Shown here in pieces: positions 60,752 through 64,000 of a DNA stretch of 64,000 nt (the stretch's first letter is position 1; every line of letters starts with the position of its first letter). Both the position numbers and the translations under genes were made by a program. The stretch covers positions 62,001 through 126,000 of the forward strand of contig JAHLLB010000001.1 of the NCBI GenBank assembly GCA_020444425.1, written 5' to 3'. Origin of the DNA: a bacterium. GTDB taxonomy: Bacteria > Electryoneota > Electryoneia > Electryoneales > Electryoneaceae. Below the pieces are notes generated by a model. The model did not search any database. It worked only from the letters and a program-made list of their open reading frames with translations, and was not told where the DNA came from.

Positions 60752-61528
60752 TTACGCGGCTTGCGCCGCTTCATCGTCCACGCGTACAGCCGGCGGCAGG
60801 AACGTGGTCAGTTTCTGCTTCACCACACGCGGGTTATCTCCCGACTGAATCGAGAGAATTCCTTCGATAACCATCTCTTTCTGCCGAACCTCCTCGCCTG
60901 ACCGATACTCCAGTTTCCCCGCCATCGGCAGGAAAATGATGTTCGCCGCCATTGATCCGTACAGTGTCGTCACAAGGGCGGTTGCCATACCGGCACCGAT
61001 TTTGGACGGATCGTCCAGCGCTGCAAGCATCTGGATCAATCCGATCAAGGTACCGACCATCCCGAAGGCTGGAGCGTACGTGCCCAGCGCCTCAAACACC
61101 TTTTTGCCCAGCATGTGCCGGGTTTCCATCCCCGTCAACTCACTTTCGAGAATGCTGCGGATGACTTCCGGCTCGACACCGTCAACGGCATACTGAATCC
61201 CGAGCCGCATGAATGGATCGGTGATGGTATCCAGTTCGCGTTCAATCGCGAGAATGCCTTCACGCCTGGCCTTCTCCGCGATCTTGACCAGGGTTTCAAT
61301 GGTTTCCTGCGGCGCATCGATAGTGCTCATGAACGTCTTTTTGGCCACGTTCACCACCGCGAGTACGTCCTTGAGCGGGAAATTGACCAGGGTAGCGCCA
61401 AACGCACCCCCGAAGACGATCATCACCGACGGCAGGCTGAAGAAGAAACTGACACCTGACCCGGTGAGGATGGACGCAATCACCAGTACCGCGGATGCGA
61501 TCAAGCCGATTAAAGTTGCGATATCCAT
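60752..61528 (-). CDS. motA: Stator protein MotA
   Basis: MotA is the pentameric stator ion-channel subunit. Four membrane helices and the cytosolic loop are clear: MDIATLIGLIASAVLVIASI, PSVMIVFGGAFGATLVNF, LGTYAPAFGMVGTLIGLIQM and MATALVTTLYGSMAANIIFL. Its 258 residues and N-terminal pattern resemble the PomA branch. It sits between flbD and motB. Confidence 0.95.
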   Translation of the reverse strand: MDIATLIGLIASAVLVIASILTGSGVSFFFSLPSVMIVFGGAFGATLVNFPLKDVLAVVNVAKKTFMSTIDAPQETIETLVKIAEKARREGILAIERELDTITDPFMRLGIQYAVDGVEPEVIRSILESELTGMETRHMLGKKVFEALGTYAPAFGMVGTLIGLIQMLAALDDPSKIGAGMATALVTTLYGSMAANIIFLPMAGKLEYRSGEEVRQKEMVIEGILSIQSGDNPRVVKQKLTTFLPPAVRVDDEAAQAA

Positions 61529-61540
61529 CGTTCGTTCCCG

Positions 61541-61741
61541 CTACCGGTTGCCCGCCATGGGTTGCATCACACGCTGCCGGAAGGCAACGATCCTGTCCAC
61601 CAGTTCTTCCGGCGACAGGCTCGTGATGATCTTCTTGCCATCGGTCAAGGTGATGATGGTGTCTGGTGTCTGCTCGATGAATTCGATCATGTCCGAATTC
61701 ACGATCAGTTCGCTGTCGTCCAGCCGGGTTACATGAATCAT
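61541..61741 (-). CDS. flbD: FlbD-family small flagellar protein
   Basis: The protein has 66 residues and the FlbD-family pattern: MIHVTRLDDSELIVNSDMIE, then TPDTIITLTDGKKI and SLSPEELVDRIVAFR. This short FlbD is distinct from the Caulobacter sigma-54 activator of the same name; its function is poorly known. GGGGAGG lies close upstream of the ATG. It stands between flgE and motA, the usual place. Confidence 0.9.
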   Translation of the reverse strand: MIHVTRLDDSELIVNSDMIEFIEQTPDTIITLTDGKKIITSLSPEELVDRIVAFRQRVMQPMAGNR

Positions 61742-61757
61742 CCTGCCTCCCCACCGC

Positions 61758-61822
61758 TTCAGGTTGGCATGAACCAGCCTGAACGGGGTTATGATCAGGC
61801 GGCGGCCATCAAGGCCGCCGCC
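61758..61822. repeat. Two hairpins in the flgE-flbD gap
   Basis: TTCAGG (61758-61763) pairs with CCTGAA, and a perfect 10-bp stem GGCGGCGGCC (61798-61807) pairs with GGCCGCCGCC (61813-61822). No T run follows. They may slow or process the transcript after the highly expressed hook gene. Confidence 0.6.
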
Positions 61823-61835
61823 TCATGCGTATTGC

Positions 61836-63761
61836 TTACCGCTTCAGGTTCGTCACTTCCTGTAGAATCTGGTCGGACACCGTGATCACACGCGAGCTGG
61901 CCTGGAAGCCACGCTGCGCCTTGATCATATCGGTAAACTCTTCCACCAGATCCACATTCGACATCTCCAGCTTGCCCGATTCGATGGAACTACCGAAATC
62001 GGAATCGGCATTCCCGAGCCGTGGATCACCTGAAACTTCCGTCGCCAGCCACATGTTGTTGCCGGCTTTCTCGAGACCGTCGGCGTTGGCGAAATCTGCA
62101 AGCACCAGTTCACCGATCAGCAGTTCCTGCCCGTTGGTGAAGTTGCCCATGATCCGGCCATCGTAGTTGATGTCGATATCGGACAAGGTGCCCATCGCGT
62201 AGCCGTCCTGGCCGACCAGTGTCGTCGAAAATGCCGCCGCGGTCTGCGTAATGCCGTTCATGCCGTTGAAGTCGCCGGCATTGAACGACAGGCTGACCAC
62301 ATTCGTGCCGTCACCCGGATCGAACGAGAAGGTGTCGCCACCATCGTCAAACACCCAGTTGCGGAAGCTGCCGTCGGAGTTGAAGCTGACAAGGCCGGAC
62401 GAACCGCCGACATTCACCGCCGGTTCATCCACCTCGGCTTCCCACATCCACTCGTTCGCGTTCGCCGTCTTGGTGAAGGTTACGTTCAGATTGTGCATCG
62501 CACCCTTCTCGTCGTAGACCGCGATTGACGTGGAGTGCGTGGTCGCTTCAGTGTCGATGGACAGGGTGCCGGCGTTAAAACCATCCGCTGCGACGATGCT
62601 GACTCCGCCACCACCGAGGTCGGTCATGGTGGTCATCAAGCCGGTCGCCGGATCGGGTTCGAAGCCGAGCGTGGTCGTGATCGTCGCGCCGGTGGCGGCG
62701 TCGGTGAACACGTCCGTCGCGACCAGCGAGCTGGCCTGGCCGCTGTTGACCGTCACGTCCGCCGCGCCAAACAGATCACCGATGACCGTGGACGTTCCAC
62801 TGTCAATCATGCGCACGTTGTACTCATTGCCGTCACCGGCGTACGTGCGCGTCACGTTGATCTGCTGGGCCACATCGTCGTATTCAAAATCGACACCGGA
62901 CACCTGCGCGTTCAACTTGGTCAGCAGATCGCCGACGGTGGACTCATTGTCGAGACCAGTGATCGTAACCGTGGACTCATGGTTGGAACCGTCATCAACG
63001 ACAATGGTCAGATCATCCACACCGGTGAGACCAGCACCTGCGAGATCTGTCAGCAGGGTGTCCATGCCGAAACCGGTCAGCGTACTGCCAAGCGTGGAAT
63101 TGCTCGCGTTCTGTCCGGTGATGGTGATGTCGTGCGTACCGCCGAGACCGTTCGCCGCGATGCCCGCGACGCTGGTGACGCCGGTGGTGGTTGCATCGAC
63201 GAGAGACGCTTCCGATTCCGTCGCGTCGGCGTCAAGGTTGCTGTAGACTTCGACTTCGCTCGTCGCGCGTGCCGGAATCTTGCGTGCGAGCGGAATCTGC
63301 AACCCGGTCAGGGCGGTGTCTTCAATGACGCCGTCCTCGTTGGCCATGCGGCCAAGCACGGTTCCGATGCCGTTTCCGGCGATCATGTTGCCCGCGGCGT
63401 CAAGGGTGAAGTTACCGGCGCGGGTGAAGTAGGTCGTGTCGCCACCCTGCACCATGAAGAATCCATCGCCGAGCAACGCGAGGTCGGTGGCATAGCCAGT
63501 CGACTCGAGGCTGCCCTGGCTGAAGTTGTTGCTGATCGACTGCAACTGCACCCCGAGACCGACCTGGACCGGGTTGACCGTACCACGGTTGGTCAACGAT
63601 CCCTGGCCGGGACGGAGGATCTGGGAAATCGCGTCCGCAAAGTTCGCGCGCGACGATTTGAAACCGATCGTGTTGACGTTGGCGACGTTGTTGCCGACGA
63701 CGTCCATCATGATCTGGTGACTTTGCACACCAGTCACACCACTGTTCAATGACCGCATCAT
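61836..63761 (-). CDS. flgE: Flagellar hook protein FlgE
   Basis: FlgE is the hook subunit. The rod/hook N-terminus (LNSGVTGVQSHQIMMDVVGN, then NVANVNTIGFKSSRANFADA) and C-terminus (MSNVDLVEEFTDMIKAQRGF, then SSRVITVSDQILQEVTNLKR) are intact. At 641 residues it is much longer than the enterobacterial 400, with extra beta-rich domains about residues 190-420. AGGAG lies about 10 bases upstream. Its own regulatory cap flgD should lie upstream, outside the window. Confidence 0.96.
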   Translation of the reverse strand: MMRSLNSGVTGVQSHQIMMDVVGNNVANVNTIGFKSSRANFADAISQILRPGQGSLTNRGTVNPVQVGLGVQLQSISNNFSQGSLESTGYATDLALLGDGFFMVQGGDTTYFTRAGNFTLDAAGNMIAGNGIGTVLGRMANEDGVIEDTALTGLQIPLARKIPARATSEVEVYSNLDADATESEASLVDATTTGVTSVAGIAANGLGGTHDITITGQNASNSTLGSTLTGFGMDTLLTDLAGAGLTGVDDLTIVVDDGSNHESTVTITGLDNESTVGDLLTKLNAQVSGVDFEYDDVAQQINVTRTYAGDGNEYNVRMIDSGTSTVIGDLFGAADVTVNSGQASSLVATDVFTDAATGATITTTLGFEPDPATGLMTTMTDLGGGGVSIVAADGFNAGTLSIDTEATTHSTSIAVYDEKGAMHNLNVTFTKTANANEWMWEAEVDEPAVNVGGSSGLVSFNSDGSFRNWVFDDGGDTFSFDPGDGTNVVSLSFNAGDFNGMNGITQTAAAFSTTLVGQDGYAMGTLSDIDINYDGRIMGNFTNGQELLIGELVLADFANADGLEKAGNNMWLATEVSGDPRLGNADSDFGSSIESGKLEMSNVDLVEEFTDMIKAQRGFQASSRVITVSDQILQEVTNLKR

Positions 63762-64000
63762 GAGAAGGTTCTCCTTGTTTGGGCAAGTTGCCCCGGATAC
63801 ATCTCAGGGATCCTTCGATTGAGGACGGTTCCGCATCTGTCGGTTAGCAGAACCAAGGCCTCCTCACAGAGGTCCAGCCTTCCCTGTACTCGTCTCTCGT
63901 CTCTAGTCACTGGTCTCTCGTCCAGCGAAACGGAGATTGTGAATTGCTTGTTTCGGGTCCATGTCCAAGTCTTCTGACTGAGCATGAACCGCGTTTCCAG
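63762..64000. other. Upstream region of flgE
   Basis: No gene start is supported in these 239 bases. It holds a CGTCTCTCGTCTCTAGTCAC stutter (about 63889-63922) and a weak sigma-54 type site at 63845-63863. Confidence 0.5.
63845..63863 (-). promoter_or_regulatory. Weak sigma-54 type site before flgE
   Basis: The minus strand reads AGGCCTTGGTTCTGCTA with GG-N10-GC spacing, but the -24 box is poor. It lies about 85 bases before the flgE ATG. Confidence 0.35.

Noticed and set aside
1..64000. Prophage, insertion sequence, tRNA or rRNA genes
   Set aside because: No integrase, transposase, phage structural gene, terminal inverted repeat with target duplication, tRNA cloverleaf or rRNA segment was recognised on either strand by eye; small RNA genes could still be missed.

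Overview
The window is bacterial chromosome of moderately high GC from a flagellated Gram-negative (diderm) organism. P-ring (flgI) and L-ring (flgH) genes, signal peptidase II and heptosyltransferase-type enzymes point to an outer membrane. The lineage cannot be named from sequence alone. The mixture of a FliY-type rotor protein (CheC-like domain plus FliN), FapA, TreT-type trehalose synthase, a biotin carboxylase/carrier pair and repeat-rich spacers suggests an uncultured or deep-branching phylum rather than a familiar proteobacterium. That is an inference.

Positions 1-17.6 kb hold housekeeping genes on both strands: a cysS fragment, pgsA, a secreted metallophosphoesterase, purF and pgi; lemA, a nucleotidyltransferase-fold protein, a TPM-domain protein and lspA; then treT (+), gdh (-), a small unknown protein (+), a response regulator with an N-terminal helix-turn-helix (+), a biotin carboxylase/carrier pair (+), a winged-helix protein (+) and dnaJ (-).

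Positions 17.7-63.8 kb form one unbroken minus-strand flagellar supercluster of about 46 kb. In transcription order (right to left) it runs: flgE-flbD-motA-motB-fliL-fliM-fliY-fliO-fapA-fliP-fliQ; a receiver-PAS-histidine kinase and a receiver plus degenerate HD-GYP protein; fliR-flhB-flhA-flhF-flhG, a two-TM protein, fliA, a charged protein and a TPR/TM/HTH protein; flgF-flgG-flgA-flgH-flgI-flgJ-flgN-flgK-flgL; a glycosylation island of about 11 kb; flagellin-fliD-fliS-flgM. Genes for the MS-ring, C-ring FliG, the export ATPase and FlgD are absent and probably lie beyond 64 kb. Four good or moderate sigma-54 type sites (GG-N10-GC) precede flhB, flhA, the TPR gene and flgF. Two good sigma-28 type sites precede flagellin and fliS-flgM. 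Together with FliA and a FlgM-like protein this indicates a hierarchical RpoN to FliA cascade.

The most distinctive region is 21.7-32.9 kb, between flgL and flagellin. It holds a TPR protein with a degenerate GT2-like segment, a GT9 enzyme, a small basic protein, a CgeB-like glycosyltransferase, a Maf-N/CgeB-like hybrid, a 950-residue GT9+CgeB-like fusion and two unrecognised small proteins. Most are joined by 4-base ATGA/GTGA overlaps. I read it as a flagellin or filament glycosylation module of unusual architecture. The spacers carry imperfect 7-9 nt stutter repeats and palindromes with GGGGACA/TGTCCCC ends.
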